Positions 54,252 to 64,000 of a stretch of DNA of 64,000 nucleotides are shown piece by piece. The notes under the pieces are model-generated. The model was not told where the DNA came from, did no database searches, and worked only from the letters and a program-made list of their open reading frames with translations. The position numbers were made by a program, and so were the translations under genes. The DNA comes from Tilletia caries. Taxonomy: Eukaryota > Basidiomycota > Exobasidiomycetes > Tilletiales > Tilletiaceae. Location of the stretch: NCBI GenBank assembly GCA_032718865.1, contig JALUTQ010000024.1, positions 171,501 through 235,500 on the forward strand, read 5' to 3'. How positions within the stretch are numbered: position 1 is the stretch's first letter; each line of letters begins with the position of its first letter.

Positions 54252-56592
54252 TAGTGCGATTCGTCGAATTTCTGGTGTGTGCACTATATCCCGCCACATA
54301 GATGAAAGGTGTTCGAACAAACAAGGCCTTCAAATCTGCCATCAGCTGCCCGTCCGAAGGTGCATGCCCACTTCTTACGAGAAACCGAGTCCATGTCAGG
54401 CTTCGATTGTATCAGATTGTATGGCAGCGCTGTCATCGTGAACATATGCATGGGACTTTCATTCGCTCTGGACGCACGTCGTCGTGTGACCTTTGTCTGT
54501 ACATATGTACTCCCCAGCAGAAAGAAAGTTGGACAGGTCAAATAAGGCAGGGTGAGGAGAGGCGGGGCATATACATATGTAGCGAGGTTGGCGCAGTTAG
54601 AATCTATAGTTTGTGGAATCTTATGCTGCTGCTAAGGTTCTTCGTGGATCGAAGAGCGGAATAAGGTGGACGGCAGATTATTAGAGGGAGCGAACGCAGC
54701 CCAGGTCTGTCATGTAAGCTCCTCGTGGCCTGGTTTCGCCTGTTCAGCGCCAGGTCAGCATCTAATGGGGCCAGTTGAGCAATAATGAGCTGCGCACTTG
54801 TCGTTGATGTTTGCCCGCGTTGAAATACGGCAGATCTGACCTTGCTGCATCGTTCACTCGTTGAGATTCGAATGATGGCCGTCGTGGATGTTTACACATT
54901 ACTTGGATATACATAGTCAGCGAAGGAACAAGGTAAGAAGGCTGCATCCCGGGGAAGTCAGTATTTGGTTCATTGAACTGCCCAGCATGTATGTATGGCC
55001 GACCGGTTGTCCAAGAAAGGTTGTGCTATTGTTGCTCAAGAGACAGGGGGGGGGGGGGCGGTGGTGGGGTCCGTCGGGGACCGTCCTTCTGGAACCCGAC
55101 GGCATGAAGCTCGCATACTGGTGCTCACCAGAACGCAGAAAGTTCTGGCTCGCTGCGCTGGGGTTCGTTGGCGGTGCAGAAGCAGGCGACTTTGGACCCA
55201 GTAGTGGTAGCTAGGGGATGAAGGTTAACGTTCTCCAAGCCAACAACCCTGAGCTGGGATGGGATGGGAAGAAACGCGTCGCGTCGCGTAGCGATCTGAG
55301 ACACGCGACACAGCCAAAAAGCTTAAAATCCATGGCACACGTCGCGTGAGAAACGCGTGATGAGCGCGTCCGTTACGTAATAAGATCCAAATGCAAGTCG
55401 GGAGCGAGGCTGCGGCGACGGCGACGAAGAAGAAGGGAAGTCAAAAAAAAAAGGCATGGCGATCGAGATGGCCAAGGGAGATGCAAGGAGGCTGGCTCGT
55501 CGGGCGTCGGGGATGGCGAGCACGAAAGGTCCGCGCTGTTGTTTGGCGGCGGGTGTTTTGGGTTGTTGTTGCTGAAGCCCGGTCTTTGTTCGCATGCGAA
55601 ATGCGAAGAGAGAGTCAGGAACGATTATGAGGTGTATGGGATATGGGAAGACGATCCCTTGTCCTTGTCCCACAAGAGCTGGGAAAAGTGGGCGAGAGCG
55701 ATCGCAGGACAGTGGTCAGTCAGTCAGTGGGTCGTACGCTGATCTATCGGTTCCCCTTGGAGAGCGGGGGCGGGAGGTAGCGGGACAGGCAGACCACGCC
55801 AGACTCGAGCGTTTACATGGAAGTCGCACTCCTTGGCTTTGCGCATGACGCCTGCGACGATGTAAACACACACAGGGCGCTCGGTGGTTCGGGAGTTCGG
55901 CCTCAGCATCTCGCCTTGTCTTTTTTTGTATTGGGTGAGGAAATGAGATGAATTCATGGTGGCTTTTGCTTTGAGTGGCCTGCTTTCTCTCTCATTATTT
56001 GTGTGTCTGGCTCTCTTCTTTACAGCTGGCTGACGAGGATGCGGTTAGGCTGTAGCGGGAGCAGCAAGGGTGACCTTTCCTGTATGTACATGTCCAGGGG
56101 TCAGTCTGTGTGTATGGTTGGCCACCGTGGATGGTGGTGGTGTTTTGGCGGTGCGTTGGGTGCTGGGTGCTCGGGAGAGAAGAGTGGAGAGTGGGTCGGA
56201 TAAAAGTAGTTGTAATGGTTGTTGATTACAAACGATGATCGCTGATCAGGGCCCTGGAGAGCAAAATCCACTGGCACGCCTTTGTGCTTCGTTCGCGCTC
56301 ATCCCAGCCTGACCTGGTTTGCCTCGTTCTCACTTGGTCACCCTCACCCTCGCTCTCACGCTCTCACGCTCACGCTCACGCTCAGCCTTACTCCCATTTC
56401 CTGCGCTTGGAGTCTGGGCTGCTGGTTGAGATACACACTGACTCAGCTGTCTGCGCTCGCTCCAACTAACAGCGCACGAAGTGAGTGAGCAGACCCGACT
56501 TGCGCTCTGTCAGGTCACCACTCACTCAGCGCTCATCTCTCCTTCCCCCCCTCTGTCTCTCCCTCTCAGAGTGACAGACATAGATCGCAGCA
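54252..56592. other. 2.3-kb gene-poor stretch
   Basis: No frame here shows codon bias, domains or splice-consistent continuation. There are G-runs (55048-55060), A-runs (55444-55453), and repeated CTCACGCT units (56350-56385) resembling the leader tracts of other genes. It most likely holds the long upstream region of the PHD-finger gene. Confidence 0.5.
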
Positions 56593-59500
56593 ATGAGCAC
56601 CGCTTCACACTCACAGACGCCCTCAAGAGCATCGCCAGAGACCACGATGAGCAACAACAGCATCACAAACAGCAACCATCTCGAATACTCAGCAACCACA
56701 CACCACACGTCCCTCTTCGGATCACCACGCAGACAGTCCTCAGCAGCCTCCTCAGTCGGAACTCTCTCTGCATTCACCCAGTCCTCCATCGACAACGAAC
56801 TCAAGAACCAGGGTGGACAGAAGCAGCAGCAGCCCAAAACACCCCCTCCAGCACCACCACCACCCGCAACCACCCCTGCGAACAACAGCATCAACATCAG
56901 CACCAGCACCAACAACATCCTCCAATCCCTCTCAGAACAGAGACGCAAACTCATCTGCAGGCCCACCCTCGGAGGTCGCTTCTCAACACCACCCTTCGAC
57001 CCGTCCCTACGCTCCTCCCTGCCCCAACTCGACTGGCCAGATGACATACACGGTCCATGGTCCATCGCCTCAGAACGAATGCTCACCGAACGTTGCACCC
57101 GCAACCAGCACTTCCGTCAGTGGCTCGAACGGGACGACTACAGCGATATCGAACATGAAGACGAACTCGCCCGTGAACAGGATCTCCTCATTTCTTTGGC
57201 TAAGCAGCAGCGCGAGAGTATGGATCCGGACGTCGCTGTCCTCCTCGCAGCAGCAGCGGCCATGAACCCGGAACATCAGACTCATCTCCTTATCAATGAC
57301 GACGATGAGACTGATGGACGACGACAGGACGATATTTATCATCCTATGGTCGCAAAGGCGCTTCGAGATCGGGTCCGGAAGGAAACAGCCGCGGCGGCAA
57401 AACAGGCCAGCTTGCTCCTCCTCCAACAGCAGCAACAGCAGCAAGCATCCCAGCGTCGTCGACCTCACCGCCACCACTCACGTCGTGGCACACATCACCA
57501 AGACGAGGACGACGTCTTCTCCAGTCCAATCTCCATCTCCAACACCACAACCACCTCCTCCTCCTTCGTCACCCCTCGCAAACACGCCTCTATCCCTGGA
57601 CAACAACCCACCTCCGCTTCCAAACGAAGGAGGAAACAGGTCGTCGTCGACGCCATCGATGTCGGCCTTCCTATCGGGTTCCCCACCTCTGCACCTGCGG
57701 GTGGCCGTAAGGAAAAGAAGAAGGCCGTCGCCGGCGCCTACAACACGAGTACGAGTACTCGGCGGAAAAGAGCGGTCTCGGGTGTATCCCATGCGCCGCC
57801 TCTTTCGCTCTCGGCCGATACCCTCCTCACTCCCACCACGGCGGGCGAAGAAGAGGAAGGAGAAGGAGGATTGGAGGGGGACGAGGTCACTCCGAAGAAT
57901 GCGTATTTGCATGTACATGGTGGGCTCTATCAGCAGGGGCAGGGGCATGGGCATGGGCATCAGCAGGTGTTGTTGCAGTGCCCATGTGGACAGTCCCAGC
58001 CGCCGTCGATGGTGCCGTCGTCGTCGTCGTCCTTTCATGGCAATGCGGCTGCGCCCCCGCTCTCGCCTTCTCTTGGGCGTGGTCGTACTCGGGCCCGCGG
58101 GGGAGCTCGGAACAAGGCCAAGCGGGAAGGAGGAGGAGGAGAAGAGGAGGAGGAGGAGGAGGAGGAGGAGGAGGAGGAGGAGGAGGAGGAGGAGGAGGAG
58201 GAGGAGGAGGAGGAGGAGGAGGAGGAGGCGGCGGCGATGGTCCAATGCGATCTCTGCAATGTCTGGCACCACCTCGCCTGCGTCGGCATCCGCTCTGTCG
58301 CTGACCTGGACGACGAGTGGTACTGCGATACATGCTGCTCGGGATCTGGGCTCGTCGTTCCCCCTTCCTCCTCTTCGGCGTCCTCGACTTCGTCCTTGGT
58401 GGGAGGAGCGGGGGTGGCGCCTGCGTCGACGGTGGCCAGTTCCGGCGGGAGCACCTTTTTGTCGACGCCGAGCTTTTTGAGGACGTTGACTGCGCAGGGT
58501 CAGATTGCGCTTACCACGTCTGCTTCTGCTTCGTCATCCTCGTCGACGAGGCAGCTTTTGTTCCATCATGTCGTCCCTGGCTCCGCCGGTTCGGCGCTTT
58601 CGTCCGGGGGCAGCTCGTCTGTCATGCTTGCTGGCAGTGGGAGTGGGACTGGTCCCACGCTCGGGATGGGTATGTCGTTACTTCGTACACCTGGCGGAGG
58701 GGGTAACCATTCTGGCCCTGGGTTCGATTCGTCGTCACCCTCGAGCAGTTATCGGCATGCGTTGTCTTCGTCCTCGATCACTGCTGTGCCGTCCTCGGTC
58801 TCGGGGTTGAGGTCGTCGAAGATGGTCAGTCCGATGTTTGGCTTTGGTACTGGTACTGGCGGGGGTGGCGTGGATTTGGGCTCGTTTGGTGGGATGGGAG
58901 CGTCGCCGACGTTGTATCGGGCGGCGGCGACGGCGGCCAGGAGAGGTGGTGGCGGTGGCCGATCGTCCGCCCAGCGGAATAATGGTGGTGGTGGTGGTTG
59001 GAATGCAGGGATGGCGGAACCTTCGTCCCCGTTGGAGAGGAAGAGTACGCTGCTCTTCCCGCACCACCAAGCACTCGTCCCACCCCCGCCGGTGGTGGAG
59101 CTGAAGATGATGTCGACGCCTTCGCGGAAGCGTGGGCGGGATTCTGCTGGCTCGCGCGGGAGGGTCGTCTCTGTTGAGGGGGAGGAGGAGGAAGAACTGG
59201 GTCAGGGACAGGAGGTGGGTGACTTATTGGCGCAGTATGCGAATGCGCGGGCGGGGATGACGACGCCTCCGCCTCCTGCAGCTGCGATTCCGCTTGGACC
59301 GCCTTCTTCGTCTTCTTCTGCTCTTCGTACGTCGGAGAGGAAGGCAGCGGCGGGGATGCACAGGGGAGCTGGTGGTGCTAAGGTACGGACGAGCACGGGT
59401 CGGAAGATTGCTGGGTTCCGACATGGCTTTTCTTCTTCGGATGAGGAAGAGGAGGAGCATGGGCACCAGCCCCGTTCGGGTGTTTCTGGTGCGCCGCCCC

Positions 59501-60503
59501 TTCCTTCTTCCTCGACGACGGCGTCGATGATGATGCCGCCCTCGGACATGGACGATGTCTTTTCTACTCCGTCGAGGATGCTTCATCATGGTGCTGGTTG
59601 GGGCCATAGTCAAAGTCAGGGGCAGGGCCGACAGCGGAATGTGAGCGGCGGGGGTGGGCCGGGCACGGGGTTCATGGGTCTTCCGCAGACGCCGAGTCGG
59701 TTTGGGACGCCTTTGATTGGGTCTGGTGTAGGCGGGGAGGGGAGGGTGACTCCTCATGGAAGTAACCATCAGCGACAGCGGAGTGGGAATGGTCGGAACG
59801 GTGCTGGTGCTGGTGCTGGTGCTGGTGCTGGGGAGGGGCGGGGAGGCAGTCCACCACGCACGCCGAGGTCGGACGCTATGACGCTCACGCTTACTCATGG
59901 GAGTGGTGCTGGGAGCGCTGGAGGCGGGGGCGGGGGCACGGGGTCGGAGATGGTCTCGCCGTGTCTGAGTCGGTCGATGATGCGTGGTTCGCTCGGGATG
60001 GGGCTCGAAGGTGGCCGGGACCGGGACCGGGACCGGGAACATTCGCTCGGACATCCGGCCTCGATCTCGGCTTTGCTTGAGTCACCCACGGGCGGGCTTG
60101 GGTTTGGTGGTGGGTACAGTCGGCCGGGTAGTAGCGGTGGTCCGCGACGGTCGAATGGGTCTGCTGTCATGGGCGCGGGTGCGGGTGGGGTTGATTCGTG
60201 GAAGTTTGCGGGTGCTGGAATGGGCATCGGGTTGGGGACGCCTGGTAGTTGGGGTGGACAGGCCTTGAAGGTCCGGCAGGTTTCGGCGGGTGGGATGAGC
60301 AATGTTAGCTTTGGTGGTGGTAGTGGGGCTTTGGGAGGAGGAGCTGGGGCTGGGGTTGGGGTTGGGGATGCGCATCTGGGGTTGGGGATTGGGTTTGATT
60401 TTGATGATGGTGAGTATTCTCTTTCTCATGTCTGGCTTTGTGTGGTTTCATTGAGGCTCATCTACTTATATCTCCCTCACCTCCAGTGCTGGATCTTTGC
60501 TAG
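56593..60503 (+). CDS. large PHD-finger protein, low-complexity rich
   Basis: Exon 1 56593-60409 and a short exon 2 60487-60503 (ends ...DDVLDLC, stop TAG) encode 1277 residues. The N-terminal conserved-looking block is LDWPDDIHGPWSIASERMLTERC...FRQWLERDDYSDIEHEDELA (about 137-200). The PHD finger is unusual: its first pair is Cys463-Pro-Cys465, then an 86-residue insert with a poly-Glu run, then MVQCDLCNVWHHLACVGI (Cys552, Cys555, His560, Cys563) and WYCDTC. The rest is Ser/Gly-rich with scattered SP/TP sites (TPSRFGTP, PRTPRS). PHD fingers of this CxCG type bind methylated histone H3 tails, so a nuclear chromatin role is inferred. I do not recognise the full-length family. Confidence 0.75.
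58141..58228 (+). repeat. (GAG)n repeat encoding poly-Glu inside the PHD finger
   Basis: Nearly 30 consecutive Glu codons lie between the first and second zinc-ligand pairs of the PHD finger. Confidence 0.95.
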
Positions 60504-61353
60504 ACGCCCTCCTCCAAAAAAGAGCTAGCTGCGTCCTCCGTCATTCGGAGATGGACGAGCCTCGCACCGAAACGCTAGACGGCCGTGCCTTCCCCTCTTA
60601 TTACGCGGCGCATTCGATTCAAGAACGAAGGAAACGGAGGATAACCACATCTCTCTCTTTATGATCGTCCCGGGATCTTTTCTACAACGCAATTTCCCTC
60701 GAAGACGCACCCATTGCATGATTCGATATCATCTCGAGCTCGACCTTTCCTCCCTCTCGCCCCGCCCGATCCTTCTCCCACTTGGCCTCAGAAACATATA
60801 TCTTGCGCGCCCCTCGCTGATTCAACACACATCGAAGTACCACCCCCACGAACTTATCTGCTACATGGCTTCCGGACAAATCTGGCCTATCATCACTCGC
60901 ATCAAGATTCAAGCATGATCCGTTCGTTCCCATATTCTCTTACCATCCAAAAAAAAACGACTGCCGACTGGAGCCGAGGCCGATCTTCGTTCTTGCTGCT
61001 CTCCCTTTCGCCTTTCCCGCCCAACATCATCATCGGCCCCTCGCTCCCTTCGCACTCGAATTATTTCCCTTCTCGTTACAGCAATCCCGTCATCCTTTCG
61101 CTCGCTCGCTCCGAAAAGCATTTCCTCGCCTCACCTTTCCTTTTTACATCTGCAAGAAACAGAACGAATCCAAAACACTCATAAATGTCTTGTCGCACAC
61201 CTTCGCTCCCTCCCTCCAGGGGGGCCTTCCCAGGCTTGCGTGAACTCGCGAGGCCAGTTATATCAGAGGGACGAAGTAAGAGATGGGACTGGACTGTAGA
61301 TTGCGATTTTTTTTTGATTTTTTTTTTGATTGACGGGTTTGGAAAGGCAAGGC
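60504..61353. other. intergenic between convergent genes
   Basis: It has CT-rich and T-rich sequence (poly-T near 61305-61330) and no supported gene. It probably holds the 3' UTRs of both neighbours. Confidence 0.5.
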
Positions 61354-62249
61354 TTATGAGAGCCATTCCGAGGGGAAGTCGCGGAGGGAGACGGCATTTG
61401 ATCGGCCGAACGCGTGTGCTCTGGCGTCTCTGGCGAGCTGGGGTCGGGGGTCGAGGGGCACGTTGGTCATGTGTTCTGGACGTTGCTGTGAAAATGGGGG
61501 AACCAACGTTTGACCGTGAGCTAATTGGACGAAGGTGAGGGAAGAAGGGGAGTGGAAACTCACATTGGCCTCGTGGATGAGCTTCTGGAGGGTATCAAGA
61601 CACCAAGTCGCATTCATCCGTTCATTCGGGAACCGATCACCTCCAATCTTGACCTGTCCCATCCAAGCGTTCCTCAAGCCTTCCTCCTGCTCATCGCTCA
61701 AATTCGCCTCAGCGCTCTTCAACTCGGACCCGTTCCACCCGACGGCACCCTCCCGTGTGGACCGCGCGAGTTCGATCCGGAGCTTGTCGCGTGCGTCTTT
61801 GAGGCCGGCGAGGGGTGAGTAGCGCTCGCCTGCGAGGAGGAGGAACTTGTGCTTGGCTGCCGGGGTGGGGAGTGGGGAGGACGGGTGACTGAATAGCTCG
61901 CTTACGTTCACGCTCAGCACTACCTTTCGGTTCTCGGGGTGTGTCTCTCCCTGGTGATGTACGAAGCGCAACTTGATGATGGCGCCCAGATCTGCGCCGG
62001 TGAACGGTTGTCGGAAGGCGGCGAGTTTGGGAAGTTCGAGTTCGACGAGACGGAAGACGCGGAGGAAGTCACGGTTGTAGTCGAGGATCTCGTGGCCGAG
62101 GGTGGGGATGTCGTCGTATTGGAAGGCTTTGAGCTTGCGGATGTTCATCGCGGCGTCGGCGGCTACTCTTGCTTTGCGTGGTTTGGCGTGGGAGGAGTGG
62201 GAGGTGGAGAAGGCGCGTTGGGTGTTGGTGTTGCTGCTGCTGCTGCCGG

Positions 62250-62287
<38 letters not shown>

Positions 62288-62367
62288 GCTCCCCCGGCGG
62301 AGAGGAGAGTGCGCGCTGCCCCTGCTGTTGCTCTCCTTGAGGCCTGGGATGTGAGTGGTAATGTCAT
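61354..62367 (-). CDS. mitochondrial small-subunit ribosomal protein mS35
   Basis: Exons 62367-61564 and 61485-61354 encode 311 residues. A targeting N-terminus (SQASRRATAGAARTLL, then a poly-Ser tract and RAFSTSHSSH) is followed by FQYDDIPTLGHEILDYNRDF, VELELPKLAAFRQPF, LKFLLLAGERYSP-like HKFLLLAGERYSPLAGLKDA, RMNATWCLDTLQKLIHEAN and, in exon 2, HMTNVPLDPRPQ. This pattern is that of the Rsm24/MRPS35 (mS35) family of the mitoribosomal small subunit. The presequence includes a (GCT)n-encoded Ser run (62246-62287). It is divergent from SDE2 across 234 bp. Confidence 0.85.
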
Positions 62368-62601
62368 CTTGAGGCCCTGCTGATCGCTGAGAACGTCGTG
62401 GTCCTCCTCATCAGCAAGTTCAGTGAGTGAGTGGGTTGTTCTCTTCTAAATTTTGAAAAGCTGAAGGGTGAAAATTAGCCGGCTCTCTGAGAAATACCTT
62501 TTGAACATCGCTATCTAGATGGGAGCCGAGCTGGAAGGTCTGGCTGGGATCAAGCCAGCTGGACGACAACCACCGGTGCACCTCTCCCTTACCCAGCCGC
62601 C

Positions 62602-63555
62602 ATGTCTTCTTCTTCTCACATTTCCGTCCTGCTCGAGGCCTTCGCGCCGCTGCCGCACACTCTCTCGCTCTCGCTACCCAGCGAGGCCACCGCTGCGGAC
62701 ATCCTCACGGGCGTTCAAGAGGCTCTCTTCGACAGCGACAGCCACAGCGACAGCAACGATGACTTGCATTCATGCTACCTAACCTCGTCAACAACACCTG
62801 GACGCATACTACCACTCGATTCCCAGCCACTCCACGGCCGCGAAAACAAAGGCGACGACGATGACGAACTGGTCATTCTGCGCGTGCACCCGCGCATGCT
62901 CGGCGGCAAGGGCGGTTTCGGATCCATGCTGCGCGCAGCCGGTGGCAAGATGAGCGCCAAGCAAGGCCAGAACAACACCGACTCCTGCCGGGATCTCAAC
63001 GGTCGCCGACTCAGCGTGATGAAGGAGGCCAAAGCGCTGGCGACATACATCGAGAACGAGCCGGCGCGGCTGAAGGCGCTGGACGACGCGCAGAAGAAGA
63101 AGTACGCCAAGTTGGAGCGGATGCTGGGTCGGCAGCCGCGGGCGGAGGCGGACTTTGAGGAGGCTGCGCGGAGGTTGGCTGATGCTGAGGAGAACGGCGA
63201 GGAGAGTGGTTCGGCGGAGGAGGGCGGCGAGGGGGCCGACGATGTGGGCGAAGGGTCGAGCAGGCACAGGACGGGCGCCACCACCACCCCCACGACGAAG
63301 CGAGTCGCTGGACCGTCTCGGACATCATCCTCAGCGCCCATCGCGGCGGGTACGAAGCGGAAGGAACGGCTGGAGGATCAGCAGTACGTCGAGCAGAGTC
63401 GGGAGATTGTGGATAATGTGCGGAACGCGGTTGCGGCTGCGATGATGAAGAAGCGCAAGAAGGCCAAGACGGCGGCGGCCAACTCGTCCTCGTCCTCGTC
63501 CATGTCCACGTCGACAACGGGCAAGCCCTCGGCGAAGGTTGCGACGGCCGTATGA
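62602..63555 (+). CDS. SDE2: Sde2-like ubiquitin-fold splicing/genome-stability protein
   Basis: A single exon encodes 317 residues. A ubiquitin-like N-terminal fold (about 6-100) ends in LRVHPRMLGG and is directly followed by KGGFGSMLRA. This GG-KGGFGSML junction (Gly102/Lys103) is where deubiquitinating enzymes cut Sde2 precursors, leaving an activated protein with N-terminal Lys. NNTDSCRDLNGRRLSVMKEAKALATYI is the second Sde2 signature. The C-terminal half is charged and ends in a basic KKRKKAKTAA nuclear-localisation-like stretch and a Ser tract. In fission yeast processed Sde2 joins the spliceosome to help splice particular introns; in animals it works at PCNA. The ATG at 62602 fits the fold. 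Confidence 0.9.
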   Translation: MSSSSHISVLLEAFAPLPHTLSLSLPSEATAADILTGVQEALFDSDSHSDSNDDLHSCYLTSSTTPGRILPLDSQPLHGRENKGDDDDELVILRVHPRMLGGKGGFGSMLRAAGGKMSAKQGQNNTDSCRDLNGRRLSVMKEAKALATYIENEPARLKALDDAQKKKYAKLERMLGRQPRAEADFEEAARRLADAEENGEESGSAEEGGEGADDVGEGSSRHRTGATTTPTTKRVAGPSRTSSSAPIAAGTKRKERLEDQQYVEQSREIVDNVRNAVAAAMMKKRKKAKTAAANSSSSSSMSTSTTGKPSAKVATAV

Positions 63556-63805
63556 ACGCAGCTCCCTCCATGCATTCATTCATTGTACCACCCATGTAGT
63601 ATTACTTCCCCCCATCTCATGTTAGGCGTTTGTGTGAGACCCGAGCGGTGTCAGTCTCGATGAAGTTCGGTACTGAGACGCTGTGGGAAAGTGCTGTGAT
63701 GACTCCACTAGTGCGGACAAGCTGGGGTCTGGCGGTTGAACCGATCACTCCCCCTCAGCACCGGCCACGAGCTCGAGCTTGCGGACGACGACGACGACGA
63801 TCTCA

Positions 63806-63834
63806 CTCAGTTCTCAGTTCTCAGTTCTCAGTTC
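63806..63834 (+). repeat. (CTCAGTT)n heptamer repeat
   Basis: Four tandem TCAGTTC-type heptamers occur in the promoter-like region before the last possible gene. Confidence 0.85.
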
Positions 63835-63903
63835 TCCCTCGTCTTACTCTTCTCCTCTCTGCTATCCCCTCTCCCCCTCACTCGTACTCCTGCCAGGCTC
63901 ACC

Positions 63904-64000
63904 ATGATGGAAACTATGATCCACAGCTCAGCACACAACCACACTCATCGCACAAAGCAGACCGCTCGCCACCACAACCAACACCCATCAGCCAACCCCA
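63904..64000 (+). CDS. possible gene start running off the right edge
   Basis: ATG at 63904 follows a CT-rich, leader-like region and the frame is open for 32 codons to the edge (MMETMIHSS..., His/Thr-rich). It is too short to judge. The 350 bp before it have the look of other promoters here. Confidence 0.2.
   Translation, partial: MMETMIHSSAHNHTHRTKQTARHHNQHPSANP

Noticed and set aside
54252..56592. Short frames in the 2.3-kb gap as small genes
   Set aside because: No splice-consistent extension, domain, or family resemblance; composition is that of non-coding sequence.
57479..58272. 264-residue minus-strand frame with poly-Leu opposite the PHD gene
   Set aside because: It is the reverse reading of the poly-Glu repeat; no start context or domain, and the plus-strand gene explains it.

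Overview
This is nuclear DNA of a fungus, very probably a basidiomycete. Genes are split by short introns (mostly 36-95 nt, GTGAGT/GTACGT donors, CAG/TAG acceptors), coding sequence is GC-rich, and many proteins carry long Ser/Ala/Gly/Glu low-complexity stretches. Fungal markers include Sec72, Kap123, a Mep-type ammonium permease, a fungal DUF2015 protein and an HDEL-tailed ER oxidoreductase. I cannot name the species; Ustilaginomycotina is my guess.

Layout. 0-5.2 kb: 3' part of CCZ1 (+), MOB4/phocein (-) and eIF2B epsilon (-). 5.25-8.5 kb: copy A of an unrecognised ~3.2-kb repeat. 8.6-13.0 kb: divergent IBA57 (-) and eIF3b (+). 13.2-16.4 kb: inverted copy B of the repeat. 16.5-21.5 kb: exocyst SEC6 (+), then divergent ribosomal genes RPP2 (-) and RPS15 (+). 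21.9-22.4 kb: a 475-bp MITE with TA target duplication. 22.4-31.2 kb: TRAPPC12-like (-), SEC72 (+), a PPR-like mitochondrial protein (-) and a thioredoxin/PDI-like HDEL protein (+). 31.6-33.1 kb: intron-containing tRNA-Lys(CTT) and homoserine kinase THR1. 33.4-38.6 kb: a doubtful small gene, a broken RNA polymerase I largest-subunit 3' fragment fused to a duplicated SEC6 5' end, and repeat copy C. 39.8-53.9 kb: ammonium transporter, DUF2015 (-), HSE1, AHA1, DUF2237 (-) and KAP123. 54.2-64 kb: intron-containing tRNA-Arg(CCT), a long PHD-finger protein, mitoribosomal mS35 (-), SDE2, and a possible gene start at the edge.

Most genes are core housekeeping genes (translation initiation, ribosome, vesicle tethering and sorting, nuclear import, chaperoning, nitrogen metabolism). 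They do not form a pathway cluster. Many are arranged as head-to-head pairs separated by 200-400 bp.

The unusual material is the three-copy repeat. Each copy sits directly 5' of a gene (eIF2B epsilon, SEC6, the SEC6/RPA190 chimera) in the same relative orientation. All three keep a TATA-like box inside a palindromic GC block and two intron-like signal pairs, but no conserved protein. It looks like a mobile or segmentally duplicated promoter/5'-leader cassette. Exon structures below were assembled by hand from splice signals and reading frame, and have not been tested against RNA or databases.
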